From: a virus
IMG/VR virus record: IMGVR_UViG_3300043418_000026
Location: 1 to 29,107 of that record
Length of the DNA: 29,107 nt
Reading direction: 5' to 3' (one strand)
Position 1 is the stretch's first letter, and every line of letters starts with the position of its first letter. A model generated the notes under the pieces. It searched no databases. It was not told the origin of the DNA and worked only from the letters and a program-made list of their open reading frames with translations. Position numbers and translations under genes: made by a program. Shown piece after piece: positions 1 through 8,598 of this stretch.

Positions 1-251
1 TTGCCGCCTTCTAGTATAACCTTAGAGGCATCTTTTAATAAAACGTTAGTCTTGTCTGTAATAACCTTTTGCCCATAAATATTTACATCCTTCTTGAGGG
101 ATTCAATATTTTGGAACATCTTGTCCGCTATCTCATTATCTCTCTTTTGCGTTGCCACTAAATGAGAGAAGATATCAGCTACACCAGCTCCTGCTTTTTG
201 GAAGCCTCTTTGTATATCAGCTGACGGGTCAAATGTATAGAATTCTGCCAT
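1..251 (-). CDS. Partial hypothetical virion protein, N-terminal 83 residues
   Basis: An open frame starts with ATG at 251-249 and runs off the left edge without a stop, so only the N-terminus (about 83 residues, beginning MAEFYTFDPSADIQRG) is present. Its ATG shares one base with the stop of the preceding gene (TAATG at 253-249), which suggests translational coupling and fixes the start. The visible part is hydrophilic and mostly helical, with Lys/Asp/Gln-rich stretches and no signal peptide or membrane segment. It follows the muzzle-like and cargo-like genes at the end of the tail block, so an internal virion or ejected protein is plausible. I do not recognise a named domain; the rest lies outside the window. 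Confidence 0.75.
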   Translation of the reverse strand, partial: MAEFYTFDPSADIQRGFQKAGAGVADIFSHLVATQKRDNEIADKMFQNIESLKKDVNIYGQKVITDKTNVLLKDASKVILEGG

Positions 252-1174
252 TATCTTTTAAGTAATGTTGGTAAAGGTAATTTTGTCATTTTACCAAAGC
301 TAGGATTCATAACTTTAGCTAAGTCGGTTCCAGTAGGCAATTTGTTTGCAGGATTACTAGCAACCCCCGCTTGACCTACTCCGTATATGCTCTTAAGTAA
401 ATCCATATTATCAGCCTGAGATTGCATATCCATTAATCCACTTCCAATTCCAGAGAAAATATCTCCCGCTCCAGACCATAAAGCTCCTTTAGCTTTTGCT
501 ACTGCGCCAGCCGCCGCTTGTTGTTGTTGGAATAATTGATTGTCGAGATTCATTCCACCTTGGAGCTTTTGTTGATTTAGACCAAGTATAGTATTTTCTT
601 TTCCAGATAATGATTCGAATTCCATTCCACGCTCACGAGCGGAAGCTGCAGCAGTCTGCCCTAATTGTTGTAAATAATCCTGTTGCGCTCTTTGCTTCTC
701 TTCGTAGCCTAACGTTTGAGAGCGAGCCATAATATCACTTACTTGAGCTCCTTCTTGAGCTTGACCTAGAGAAGCAGCAGCTAATAAATCAGCACCACTG
801 CCTGCGCCACGTTGAGCAGCTGCAAGCATATTAGCAGTTGATTGTCTAGTTTGCTCTAATGCTCTAGCTTCGCCAGGCATCTGTCCAGCACCAGCAGTTC
901 TACGCATCATATCTGCTGCTTGCTCTGCTTTAGTGTAACGAGACAAATCTCCTTTGTAGGTAGATAAACCCTTGGCGGAGGCTAATAAATCTCCATATCC
1001 TTTATCAAAGGTTTCGCGCTGTTGCTTTGCAAATTTCTCTGCCGCATACATTTGTCTTTCAGCTTCGTCTTTTAAACCAATGCCTCCAATGATATTTAAT
1101 GCGCCACCAACAATGCCTGCTCCAATACCTATTGGATTAAGACCTTTCGTTAATGTATCAAGTATTCCTGCCAT
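251..1174 (-). CDS. Internal virion / cargo-like protein, Ala-Gln rich
   Basis: This 307-residue protein is rich in Ala, Gln and Gly. The N-terminal 35 residues are a Gly/Ile-rich hydrophobic stretch (NPIGIGAGIVGGALNIIGGIG). A long helical Gln/Ala/Arg segment follows at about residues 45-225, then a second Gly-rich hydrophobic patch (WSGAGDIFSGIGSGLMDM). Helical, Gln-rich proteins with amphipathic or hydrophobic patches directly downstream of the large tail gene are typical internal (ejected) proteins of podoviruses; in crAss-like virions the cargo protein sits in this position. The gene starts 11 bases after the muzzle-like gene, inside the tail operon. The assignment is by composition and position only; no catalytic motif was seen. 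Confidence 0.6.
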   Translation of the reverse strand: MAGILDTLTKGLNPIGIGAGIVGGALNIIGGIGLKDEAERQMYAAEKFAKQQRETFDKGYGDLLASAKGLSTYKGDLSRYTKAEQAADMMRRTAGAGQMPGEARALEQTRQSTANMLAAAQRGAGSGADLLAAASLGQAQEGAQVSDIMARSQTLGYEEKQRAQQDYLQQLGQTAAASARERGMEFESLSGKENTILGLNQQKLQGGMNLDNQLFQQQQAAAGAVAKAKGALWSGAGDIFSGIGSGLMDMQSQADNMDLLKSIYGVGQAGVASNPANKLPTGTDLAKVMNPSFGKMTKLPLPTLLKR

Positions 1175-1185
1175 TTTATTTTAAA

Positions 1186-4100
1186 TTATGAGTGTCCTGA
1201 AACTGGTTGTATCTCGATGTCCAAGGAATTGATTCTCATACTTTGGGTTTTATCAGATAAAGATACAACAAAATCGTTACTATAGCCAACTATGTATTCT
1301 CCTTCTATTATTCCGCCTGACGAGTTGATATCCCTTTGTACGAAAGCGTATAGCCTATTGTCTTCGGCTATAAAATTAGATTCATAAATACGAGTTGCCT
1401 GACCATTTTCATTAGAAATAGCTATATCTAACAATGTTGCTTTGATATAATTACTTGTATTCGAATAGTCCATAACGTTCATATCGTGCGATATAGCTAC
1501 GTTTGTAGGCATAACTGGTATTCTTGAGTTGAGCGTCAATGTAATATTTGCAGCATAATCAACCCCAAAGTAGTTGGCGTATCCAGACTGCAGCGATTTA
1601 TAAGCAATGCTATTCTTAAACAATACCATCTTGTCGCCAAAGTTCTCAGAGAAATCTGACTTGAATGAGTATTTAGCAATCCATCGTTTTAATGTATCAG
1701 AGTAGCCAACAGAATAAGCGTCACTTCCAATTCCAATAAAACACATATTATAGAATGGGTCATAAGACAATCTAGCGGAGCCAGATTTAGTTAAGAAATA
1801 AGAGCGCATAAACACGTCGCTTACTAGCTCAATTCCGTTTTCGCTATATCTTATAACCTTCTTATTGAAATCGTCCCACCACCAAATGTTTCCTTTTTGA
1901 TTCATTACCGATAGCTTATCCTGCAAGCCATAGTTGTATCCAAGGTTACGTACTGTTCCTATGACATTAGATGTAATAGCTAACGTAGTAGTATTGTTGG
2001 CATTAGTCAACTCTTGCTCTCCTAGTAACACGTATGCGCTTTCCTTCTCGCATAAAGCAAGTAGCATTGTTCCTGTGCCCTGTAGTCTAGACGCGCGCTG
2101 CAATGATGTAATTCCACCATTTTCAACAGGTACGTCAGCTGAATCTAATGCAAAGAATGAGCTTAGGTTATTCACCTTTGTTCCTGCTACGTAGTTACCT
2201 CCGTGACGAATTGTACCTTTTCTGTTAGACGCAGTCGTAATCGTTGATTCTGTAATGGCTAATGATGGCTTGCCAGCAGATGTATTCCAGAACTGATTAG
2301 ATGTTGCATTGGATATTGAACGAACAACGTACTTAACCTTAGTGGAAGATACTTTAGCATCAGGGTTGTAAGATGTCGTAATCTTAGGAGTTGTTCTAGT
2401 TCCTAATAATGTAAATATAACACCATTGTCAACAGCTGTCTGCTTCTTAACGTTAATATTTAATGAGCTAGGTCCAGCCATTAAAGGCACTGTAAGGCGA
2501 TATGTTATATAGAACTTATCATTAGCAGCAATGTCTGTTCCATAACTCGCTAAGGTTATGGTTTGCGTATAGTTTACAGGAACCGTAGCGTTATTCTGAG
2601 TAGTTGTTACAGTTTCAGTGTATAGCTGTTGCTCTGCTATAAATACCACAGGGGTTCCGTAGGTGTTAGTCGTGTTATTATAAGGCACGCGCATTACCTT
2701 AGCGTATATAGCCCATTCGCAGCTACCAGAGATAGCAAATGGAATATTCTTTGTAATAAGTAGCTTATGGTCAACAGTCAAGAAGTTACTAGACAATTGC
2801 GTTGCAACGTCATAATATCCAGACAATGCTACCTCTGGCCCGCTAGAGGCATAAGCTCCTGATGAATCTAATATGTTTGCCCCATCTTGGTTTACTCCAG
2901 TAGTAAATGATGTAAAATAAGGCACATTAAGCACATCTGCTGGAGCTGTTGAGCTAAAGGAGACAATAGAAAACCCTGAACCATATGGGCTATTGATTTG
3001 ACAATTGGCTTGAGTTTGAACTCCTGTTACATTTTCAGCTGGAGAAGTCTTAGATGTTGTCTTAGTAAACGGGCTAGCAGAATAAACAGGTAGCTCTAAC
3101 TTTTGGAATACAGAATCTCCAATAAACTTATTGGTATTAAGGGTTCCTCCAGGATTTACTGAAATGGTTGATGTAGCCGTCCAAGATGTCATATCCATTA
3201 GGTTTCCATATTCATAGAATACCAATGACTCATCTTCTTGTATTTGCTTAGGGGTATAAATCTCAAAGTAGAATACAGATGCGTTAGGAACAGTAGGATT
3301 GCTCATCTCTGAGCCAGTATATTCGCAATAGATTAAGCTACCATTTTGCCCTGTAACCTTAAGGTTTAATATTCCATTCGTTCCTGTATTGATAAGCATT
3401 CTATCTCCGCTAGTGTAGTTATAGATAGAGTTAGCTCTAAACATACCCATTAAATCAACTACCATGCTCTTGACACTTTTTAGCTGGTCTTTAGTAACAG
3501 ATTGACTTAATACAGTTTCTTCGGTAATAGCACCCGTTGTTCCGTTAGTGCTAATCTGCAATAGCTCAAAGAAGATATTGCTTGCATATCCTTCGTAGAA
3601 ATAAGACTTGCTTGTATTTTTAGTATATACTACCTGTGCATACCTAGCCCAAGTTGGCTTTTGCCAAGAGCTATTCAATGCAATACTTACGTTTGGAAGA
3701 ATTGGGTATGCAAATGTGCCTGTCTCAAACTTAGTGTATTTTTCTACACCACGAGTTTTCATGGCTTCGTCGTAGTAAGCCAAGCCAATCGCATATGTTG
3801 AGTTGTTAACTAATGGCTTATAGTAATTGTTACCAGCTAATTCTGAGCTATTAATGCTATCTGCGCCAGTTTCAGCTACTGTACTAGCAGTAAGATACGT
3901 GTTGTATGTTCCGCCAGTTGTCGATAATTCAGTAGCGTTGCCCGCAGTAATATCGAATAATAATGAGTTAGTCTCTGACGCATAATCGTCTACAATATTT
4001 GCTAAAAAGATTCTGTTCTTAGCGATTTCAATATTCTTTGCAGATACTGGTACAGAGTCAAATGATTTAGATGCTGTAATAGAATCTAAGCTTTCATAGA

Positions 4101-4896
4101 TTTGACCCTTCCAAGGGAATGTGTCAGATGTAACACCTGTTTTGAATACATAGGTATCAATTCTCCTCCAGGTTCCGTTATTACCTATTCTAGCGTAAAC
4201 CTCTAGCTTTTCAGCATAAGTAGGTCTGCCACTAGATGAATATGTAAGAGTGTATCCTGTTGTGCCCTTTTCCCCTTTATACATTTGGGAATAATTGCTT
4301 AGCACAGAAAACTCGCCAGATTTATACTGATAACGCGAAGCAAACTGAAAATCATTTGCCTCCAAGAACTCTACGCCAGCAGTTAAGTTGATAGCATCCT
4401 TTACGATAGTTACAACATTGTTAGGAGTTCTCTTTTGTAATAACAGGTCAGCTACGGTAATAGTGCCATAGCTAACGAAAGTATCTAATGAATAAAGCAA
4501 CACGGAGCCTGACTTGCAGTAGTTCCAAACAATGCAGTTGTCGATAACCTTAATGTCTGGTGTGAAGTCTGTGCTAACGCTGTGCGTGTAATTTAATATA
4601 GCCGTAGATGAAGATAATGCAGCATTAATCTTTCTGATATAAGCTACGCCAGCGCCGTCTTTAGTCAAAACAAATATCTCCCCAGTTGTGTGGAGGAATG
4701 TAGCTTTGATTGTCTCGCCTGTAAATGATATGCCAGTAGAGCTAATTGCTTCAAGCATCTTAATAGCTCCAGCGCCACCAGTTAATCCAGCGTCAAATAT
4801 GATATTGTTTGCGTCAGTATAATCGCCTTCAGGCAACACATTAGCATCTACATCTGCATTTAAACCACCTGTAGCTTTTAATAATACTTTAGCCAT
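1186..4896 (-). CDS. Large tail protein, muzzle / tail-stabilization-like
   Basis: This 1236-residue protein begins MAKVLLKATGGLNADVDANVLPEGDY. A start of this kind (short leader, 'GGLN.D.....LPEGDY.dA.N') is typical of large tail stabilization proteins in crAss-like and related podoviruses, whose product forms the muzzle at the distal tail. The rest is beta-rich, with many Thr/Ser/Asn residues, no signal peptide and no membrane segment, as expected for a large beta-propeller-like virion protein. It follows three connector-like genes with spacings of 2, 2 and 7 bases and precedes a cargo-like gene. The role is assigned from N-terminal resemblance, size and gene order. A large receptor-binding tail protein is the main alternative. 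Confidence 0.65.
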   Translation of the reverse strand: MAKVLLKATGGLNADVDANVLPEGDYTDANNIIFDAGLTGGAGAIKMLEAISSTGISFTGETIKATFLHTTGEIFVLTKDGAGVAYIRKINAALSSSTAILNYTHSVSTDFTPDIKVIDNCIVWNYCKSGSVLLYSLDTFVSYGTITVADLLLQKRTPNNVVTIVKDAINLTAGVEFLEANDFQFASRYQYKSGEFSVLSNYSQMYKGEKGTTGYTLTYSSSGRPTYAEKLEVYARIGNNGTWRRIDTYVFKTGVTSDTFPWKGQIYESLDSITASKSFDSVPVSAKNIEIAKNRIFLANIVDDYASETNSLLFDITAGNATELSTTGGTYNTYLTASTVAETGADSINSSELAGNNYYKPLVNNSTYAIGLAYYDEAMKTRGVEKYTKFETGTFAYPILPNVSIALNSSWQKPTWARYAQVVYTKNTSKSYFYEGYASNIFFELLQISTNGTTGAITEETVLSQSVTKDQLKSVKSMVVDLMGMFRANSIYNYTSGDRMLINTGTNGILNLKVTGQNGSLIYCEYTGSEMSNPTVPNASVFYFEIYTPKQIQEDESLVFYEYGNLMDMTSWTATSTISVNPGGTLNTNKFIGDSVFQKLELPVYSASPFTKTTSKTSPAENVTGVQTQANCQINSPYGSGFSIVSFSSTAPADVLNVPYFTSFTTGVNQDGANILDSSGAYASSGPEVALSGYYDVATQLSSNFLTVDHKLLITKNIPFAISGSCEWAIYAKVMRVPYNNTTNTYGTPVVFIAEQQLYTETVTTTQNNATVPVNYTQTITLASYGTDIAANDKFYITYRLTVPLMAGPSSLNINVKKQTAVDNGVIFTLLGTRTTPKITTSYNPDAKVSSTKVKYVVRSISNATSNQFWNTSAGKPSLAITESTITTASNRKGTIRHGGNYVAGTKVNNLSSFFALDSADVPVENGGITSLQRASRLQGTGTMLLALCEKESAYVLLGEQELTNANNTTTLAITSNVIGTVRNLGYNYGLQDKLSVMNQKGNIWWWDDFNKKVIRYSENGIELVSDVFMRSYFLTKSGSARLSYDPFYNMCFIGIGSDAYSVGYSDTLKRWIAKYSFKSDFSENFGDKMVLFKNSIAYKSLQSGYANYFGVDYAANITLTLNSRIPVMPTNVAISHDMNVMDYSNTSNYIKATLLDIAISNENGQATRIYESNFIAEDNRLYAFVQRDINSSGGIIEGEYIVGYSNDFVVSLSDKTQSMRINSLDIEIQPVSGHS

Positions 4897-4903
4897 TATT
4901 TAA

Positions 4904-5662
4904 TTAGTTTTTAAGTCCCCCGTGAATACCCTTTCTGATTAAGCCTAGAATCTCGGCGTAATCCATTGCGTTCATTCTAGCTCTAAACACGCGTTTAGCG
5001 TTATCGTAGTCTTGTTTAGCTAACTGGAATTTGCCTAAGCTCATTCCCTCATTCTTAGCTGCCATCATTGAGATATACTTAGAGATAACATCTGTAGCGT
5101 AAGGCGTAACAACGTTGGCTGTTGAGCGAGATACAGCAGATGTAACGTAAGTAAGGGTTACTTGCGTCAAGTCCATTGTATTGCTAAACACTAACTCTGA
5201 ATTAGCAGCATCAATATCGTATGTTAATAAAGCATTACGCATTCTGCCATAGTAGCGTCCAATCATTTCCCCGCGAGGATTCATTGTTGTGCCTCCGCTT
5301 AATAGATTGTAGTTAAACTCTTGGTCATAGGTAATGCTAGTATCAGATGGATAAGGAATCTTATTTCCTTCAGTGTCTCTGTTGTATAGCTTATTCAATC
5401 CTCTGTTTCGCTCTAACGCTAATAGCTTCTCACCTCTTTTACCTGAAACATCAACTACATCAACAAAATCAGCTGGCAATACAGCTCTCTGATAAGATGT
5501 AACATCTAGAACAACAGATTTTACATTACCCAAGTCGAAGTCCATAGACAACTCATCTAAGCAACGTAATCCGTGATGTAAGTATCTAGTATAATAATGC
5601 AAAGGAAGCCCGCTATCAAGCAAGGCGTCTCTTACAATTACATCTAAGCTTTTAGTCTTCAT
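4904..5662 (-). CDS. Tail connector / ring-like protein (third of three)
   Basis: This 252-residue cytoplasmic-type protein has no signal peptide or membrane helix. The N-terminal 50 residues are helical (IVRDALLDSGLPLHYYTRYL), followed by a beta segment with the phrase YQRAVLPADFVDVVDVSGKRG. The helical C-terminal part contains ISKYISMMAAKNEGMSL. The layout of helix bundle, central beta domain with 'LP.DFv.v..V' and helical tail recalls head-tail adaptor/tail tubular A type proteins (T7 gp11, P22 gp4 and the crAss ring proteins). It sits directly before the muzzle-like gene and 2 bases after another connector-like gene. The virion role is fairly likely; which ring it forms cannot be told from sequence. 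Confidence 0.6.
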   Translation of the reverse strand: MKTKSLDVIVRDALLDSGLPLHYYTRYLHHGLRCLDELSMDFDLGNVKSVVLDVTSYQRAVLPADFVDVVDVSGKRGEKLLALERNRGLNKLYNRDTEGNKIPYPSDTSITYDQEFNYNLLSGGTTMNPRGEMIGRYYGRMRNALLTYDIDAANSELVFSNTMDLTQVTLTYVTSAVSRSTANVVTPYATDVISKYISMMAAKNEGMSLGKFQLAKQDYDNAKRVFRARMNAMDYAEILGLIRKGIHGGLKN

Positions 5663-5664
5663 TG

Positions 5665-6306
5665 TTATTGCTGTTGTTTACTAGCTAATTCCGCTTGGGA
5701 TATGCGTCCGTTGCTAATTGTTTGTAAGACATCGTCTATGATTGTTGACTCTACTTCTGGTGAAATAGGCAGCATCTCATTGTCGGTAAGCTGACTAAAG
5801 TCAGATACAAGCAAATTGATTTTAACGCCCGATACTGAACCATTAGCCGTCAAGGTAATGTCTTTTGTAAAGTAAATTCTTTTTCCTTGAAGATAATAAC
5901 CAATCTTTCCCTCTAGATAGCTAAGGTTTGTGCCCTGAAATACCAATACATCTTGAGATGGAATAGGTAAATAAGGAGTCATTGCGCCAGAGTTAGGAGT
6001 AACAGACCATATTCCCATATCCATAGGCAATGTTAATGGTACTGCTGGCAATGTAACGTAGGCTCTACTATTTGCAGTATCCTGAGTTACTGCAGCGTTA
6101 GAGTACTCCATTAAGTTACATTTCGGAACATCTATCATGCCCGCCTTAAATGACTCTGCTACCTGTAGCTTCAGCACCTTGTTGATGCTTTGGTTTACTA
6201 GCAGCTTGACTTCGCGGATGTCAATAACGTCCGAAGGGTTATTCTTGTCTAAGAATCGAGCATACAGGCGCTGTATTTGCTCGCTAATTACATATTTTGT
6301 GGTCAT
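5665..6306 (-). CDS. Tail connector / ring-like protein (second of three)
   Basis: This 213-residue protein begins with a helical region (MTTKYVISEQIQRLYARFLDKNN...IREVKLLVNQSINKVLKLQ). A beta-rich middle follows with AYVTLPAVPLTLPMDMGIWSV, and then a short helical C-terminus ending in Gln/Ser residues. The 'VTLPA.PL.LP.dmGiw.V' phrase is the kind seen in small structural/ring proteins of crAss-like phages. It is translated in a tight run, 2 bases after the 227-aa gene and 2 bases before the 252-aa gene, which supports a shared complex such as the portal-to-tail connector. No enzymatic motif is visible. Function is inferred mainly from neighbours and architecture. Confidence 0.55.
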   Translation of the reverse strand: MTTKYVISEQIQRLYARFLDKNNPSDVIDIREVKLLVNQSINKVLKLQVAESFKAGMIDVPKCNLMEYSNAAVTQDTANSRAYVTLPAVPLTLPMDMGIWSVTPNSGAMTPYLPIPSQDVLVFQGTNLSYLEGKIGYYLQGKRIYFTKDITLTANGSVSGVKINLLVSDFSQLTDNEMLPISPEVESTIIDDVLQTISNGRISQAELASKQQQ

Positions 6307-6308
6307 AG

Positions 6309-6992
6309 CTATCTTTGGTCTGCTAATTGATTGGCATCCTTCATTGCCTCTGAACTTGCAATATCTCCATCTCTTAATGAGATTCCAAGATACATTAGTG
6401 CTCTAGTAACAATATCAGTAAAGTATCTGTCATCAATATCGATATCAATACTACCTGTTGGATTATAAGTAAAGCTCCCTTTGTTATCTGTCGTATAGGC
6501 ATATACGCCTTTAGCTGGCTTTCTCATATACATTAATGTATACTCGTAGCTTCCAGATAAAGGAACTGGCTGAAACTGAATAGTTGGTGCACCTGCCTCT
6601 GAAACAAATATTGTTGCTACTGGAAAGTATTGGTCAGGAACCAAGATTGAGCTATTTTGAATCTCTAAGAATTCATCCCAAGAATAGATTGTTCCTTCGC
6701 GAACTACTTGGTCAGTGCCCTTCATGTACACAGTCAATGCTTCAACGTAGTCAACTAAATTAATATCCTGAGAACCAGTAGATGGCGTAACAGTATAAGC
6801 CTTCTTTTTAACGAACATATGGTCGTAGTCAAACTTACCTGTACGCTTGTATTTATATATAACCGCACTCATCCAATCAGATACGCCACGATTAACCGCT
6901 CTGTCAATATCTCCTGGGCTAACAAACCCACCCTTATTCTTTTTTATAATGGTGCGTATGAAATCGTGCGCATCTTTAATTGCTATTGCCAT
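6309..6992 (-). CDS. Tail connector / ring-like protein (first gene of tail operon)
   Basis: This 227-residue protein opens MAIAIKDAHDFIRTIIKKNKGGFVSPGDIDRAVNRG, a helical module followed by a 'G.vsPediD.a.n.g..D' phrase often seen at the start of small tail/connector proteins of Bacteroidetes phages. The middle is beta-rich and the C-terminal 40 residues are helical (DDRYFTDIVTRALMYLGISL). It is the first gene of the tail unit, with a good Bacteroidetes-type promoter whose -7 box ends 24 bases before the ATG. The next gene follows after 2 bases. A head-tail connector role is inferred from position and size. No better alternative is evident. Confidence 0.55.
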   Translation of the reverse strand: MAIAIKDAHDFIRTIIKKNKGGFVSPGDIDRAVNRGVSDWMSAVIYKYKRTGKFDYDHMFVKKKAYTVTPSTGSQDINLVDYVEALTVYMKGTDQVVREGTIYSWDEFLEIQNSSILVPDQYFPVATIFVSEAGAPTIQFQPVPLSGSYEYTLMYMRKPAKGVYAYTTDNKGSFTYNPTGSIDIDIDDRYFTDIVTRALMYLGISLRDGDIASSEAMKDANQLADQR

Positions 6993-7015
6993 TATATTAT
7001 AATGTTATATTTATC

Positions 7016-7047
7016 CAAAGTTATGAAATTTTATCTATAAAAGACAA
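7016..7047 (-). promoter_or_regulatory. Bacteroidetes-type promoter of the tail operon
   Basis: On the minus strand TTG (7047-7045) is followed by a 21-base spacer and TAACTTTG (7023-7016), an exact match to the TTG-N19-21-TAnnTTTG consensus. The -7 box ends 24 bases before the ATG of the first tail gene, the same geometry as several other promoters in this window. The -33 element overlaps the 3' arm of the upstream terminator hairpin. Confidence 0.75.
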
Positions 7048-7074
7048 TGCCCTAACTCAAAGAGCTAAGGCATT
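7035..7074 (-). terminator. Intrinsic terminator after the envelope cassette
   Basis: On the minus strand the arms AATGCCTTAGCTC and GAGTTAGGGCATT (7074-7046) pair over 13 bp, with two G-U pairs and a TTT loop, followed by GTCTTTTATAG. It lies 33 bases after the stop of the 67-aa gene and just before the tail promoter, so it separates two transcription units. The T-tract is short (TCTTTT), so read-through is possible. Confidence 0.75.
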
Positions 7075-7106
7075 AGTATTCATTTTCCATTAATAAAACG
7101 TATTCG

Positions 7107-7310
7107 CTATTTTCTCATCTTGTTGACTATATCGTTAAGCCCGCCAAGAACATTATTCTCTAAATCTAACCTAGATTCGATTGGAACCTCTTTTATGCTC
7201 TCTAGGATATCTAAATATGTTTTCACTTTAGCATCCTGAATACCAAGGAATTTGATGTGCTCCATATCATCGTGATTGATAGCATCTGAGGGAATCATAA
7301 ATTGAATCAT
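7107..7310 (-). CDS. Hypothetical small protein, 67 aa
   Basis: This 67-residue protein is mostly helical and charged (DDMEHIKFLGIQDAKVKTYLDILESIKEVP...LDLENNVLGGLNDIVNKMRK). It has no signal peptide, Cys pair or membrane segment. It starts 28 bases after the stop of the outer-membrane-protein gene, and a near-consensus promoter (TATCTTTA -7) lies about 20 bases upstream. It is the last gene before the terminator at 7035-7074. An in-frame ATG at codon 5 is an alternative start. I do not recognise the family. A cytoplasmic regulator or a small virion or anti-host protein are all possible. Confidence 0.65.
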   Translation of the reverse strand: MIQFMIPSDAINHDDMEHIKFLGIQDAKVKTYLDILESIKEVPIESRLDLENNVLGGLNDIVNKMRK

Positions 7311-7329
7311 ATCCTTGTGTTTAGTGGGG

Positions 7330-7361
7330 TAAAGATACCTATAAATTTATCTTAGTCCCAA
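7330..7361 (-). promoter_or_regulatory. Candidate weak promoter of the 67-aa gene
   Basis: On the minus strand TTG (7361-7359), a 21-base spacer and TATCTTTA (7337-7330) match the Bacteroidetes consensus except for the final G. The distance to the ATG at 7310 is about 20 bases, similar to the strong promoters here. It overlaps the 3' end of the preceding gene. Confidence 0.4.
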
Positions 7362-8598
7362 TCATCCCTAAATAACTTTGGGGAATAATCGGATTGCTAT
7401 TAAACCCTGTCTTCAAGGCAAAGTTGAACTTGAAGCGTTTAGTAAGTGCAATATCAAACGATGCCCCAGTAAGAACTCCAACGTCATTAGATGTCACAAA
7501 CTTCTGTTGTGAGGTTAAATAACCCGTTGCACTACCTGAGAAGTATATATCTGGAGATACCGTTAGTCTCTTACTAACCTTAACTGGTATTGTGTAGAAC
7601 AGCATTATGTTATTACTGATATTCATCCCAGCATCTGCGCCTGCAAAACTAAGCGTATAGTTGGCTCCTGACGTGCCGTATTTCCCTAAAGGTTGGATAT
7701 GTGCCGCAGTAACAAATCCGAGCGCTGTTCCGCCTAAATAGACGCCTGTGATACCAAAGTTAGAGATGGACTGCATCTTACCTCCAGCAAAGTTTAACAT
7801 AGTGTATCTACCACTAAGCGCAAACTGATTAAGCGTAGACCATATCATAGTAGATATACCCCACGAAGAGTTGCCCATTAGTGAACTTTGACTCATTCCT
7901 ACGCTTGCGATAATAGAAATAACATCACTTGATGGAGCGACTGTAAAGTCCGAGCTATATATAATCGGATTCGCCACAGCAGTCGATTTCTTGGCTTCGC
8001 TCTTCTTTTCTGATTTGGATTCTTTCTTGCTTTCACTTTTCGATTCGGATTTAGACTCTGACTTAGACTCAGATTTAGATGAACTTTCTTCGCTTTTAGA
8101 CGAACTATTAGACGAACTTTCACTGGAACTGCTTGATTCTGAGCTACTTGAGCTGTTAGAATTAGATGAACTTTGTGAAGAATTAGACGTTCCCGTAGAC
8201 ATTCCTGTAGACGCCGCTGAACTAGCTGCCGATGAAGCAGCACTTGTTGCTGCAGATGTAGCTGCTGACGTAGCCTGTGATGTTGCCGCGGATGCTGCCG
8301 CTGCTACTGCTTGTTGTACAGCGTTAGCTACGGTTTGTGTTACAGCGACAGTAGCCTGCGGGCAAGGGAAGTTAATGGTTAAATCGTTAATCCAAGCCTG
8401 TAGCGCGCCTGTAGTAATATCGTTAGACGTTACTACTCTGTACTGTCCTCTATAGACTACAGTAGTCTTGCCATTAGCCAAAGGTACGGTAACAACGGTA
8501 ACTTTCCCAGAGCAAGGGTCAACAAAGGTTTGGGTTAAAACTTGTGAATATGCACATAGTGGGGCTATGATAAATAGGAGTGCATATATCAGTTTCAT
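7339..8598 (-). CDS. Predicted secreted outer-membrane beta-barrel-like protein with Ala/Ser/Lys linker
   Basis: The 419 residues show four parts. A signal peptide covers about residues 1-18 (MKLIYALLFIIAPLCAYS). A small N-terminal domain at about 19-80 contains FVDPCSGKVTVVTVPLANG and two Cys. A low-complexity linker follows at about 97-205, first Ala/Ser/Thr-rich, then poly-Ser, then Ser-Glu-Ser-Lys repeats. The C-terminal domain at about 210-419 is rich in alternating hydrophobic/polar strands, Gly and aromatics (GRYTMLNFAGGKM, LTVSPDIYFSGSATGYLT, FKFNFALKTGFNSN) and looks like an outer-membrane beta-barrel. Its ATG overlaps the stop of the CsgG-like gene (TAATG at 8600-8596), so the two are probably translationally coupled and act together. 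It could be a partner or gate of the CsgG-like pore, or a surface-exposed phage protein. Exact family not recognised. Confidence 0.7.
   Translation of the reverse strand: MKLIYALLFIIAPLCAYSQVLTQTFVDPCSGKVTVVTVPLANGKTTVVYRGQYRVVTSNDITTGALQAWINDLTINFPCPQATVAVTQTVANAVQQAVAAAASAATSQATSAATSAATSAASSAASSAASTGMSTGTSNSSQSSSNSNSSSSSESSSSSESSSNSSSKSEESSSKSESKSESKSESKSESKKESKSEKKSEAKKSTAVANPIIYSSDFTVAPSSDVISIIASVGMSQSSLMGNSSWGISTMIWSTLNQFALSGRYTMLNFAGGKMQSISNFGITGVYLGGTALGFVTAAHIQPLGKYGTSGANYTLSFAGADAGMNISNNIMLFYTIPVKVSKRLTVSPDIYFSGSATGYLTSQQKFVTSNDVGVLTGASFDIALTKRFKFNFALKTGFNSNPIIPQSYLGMIGTKINL
7984..8310 (-). repeat. Low-complexity coding repeat (Ala/Ser/Thr then Ser/Glu/Lys)
   Basis: About 325 bases encode ATSAATSAASSAAS-type, poly-Ser and SESKSESK-type tracts inside the barrel-protein gene. 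The DNA is built of short imperfect tandem units, so it is prone to slippage and to length variation. The opposite strand reads as an Asp/Leu/Ser repeat ORF, which is a shadow. Confidence 0.8.

Noticed and set aside
7991-8455. Plus-strand ORF with Asp/Leu/Ser repeats
   Set aside because: It is the reverse reading of the Ser/Glu/Lys linker of the barrel-protein gene. Its repeat comes from that linker, and no other gene lies on the plus strand.
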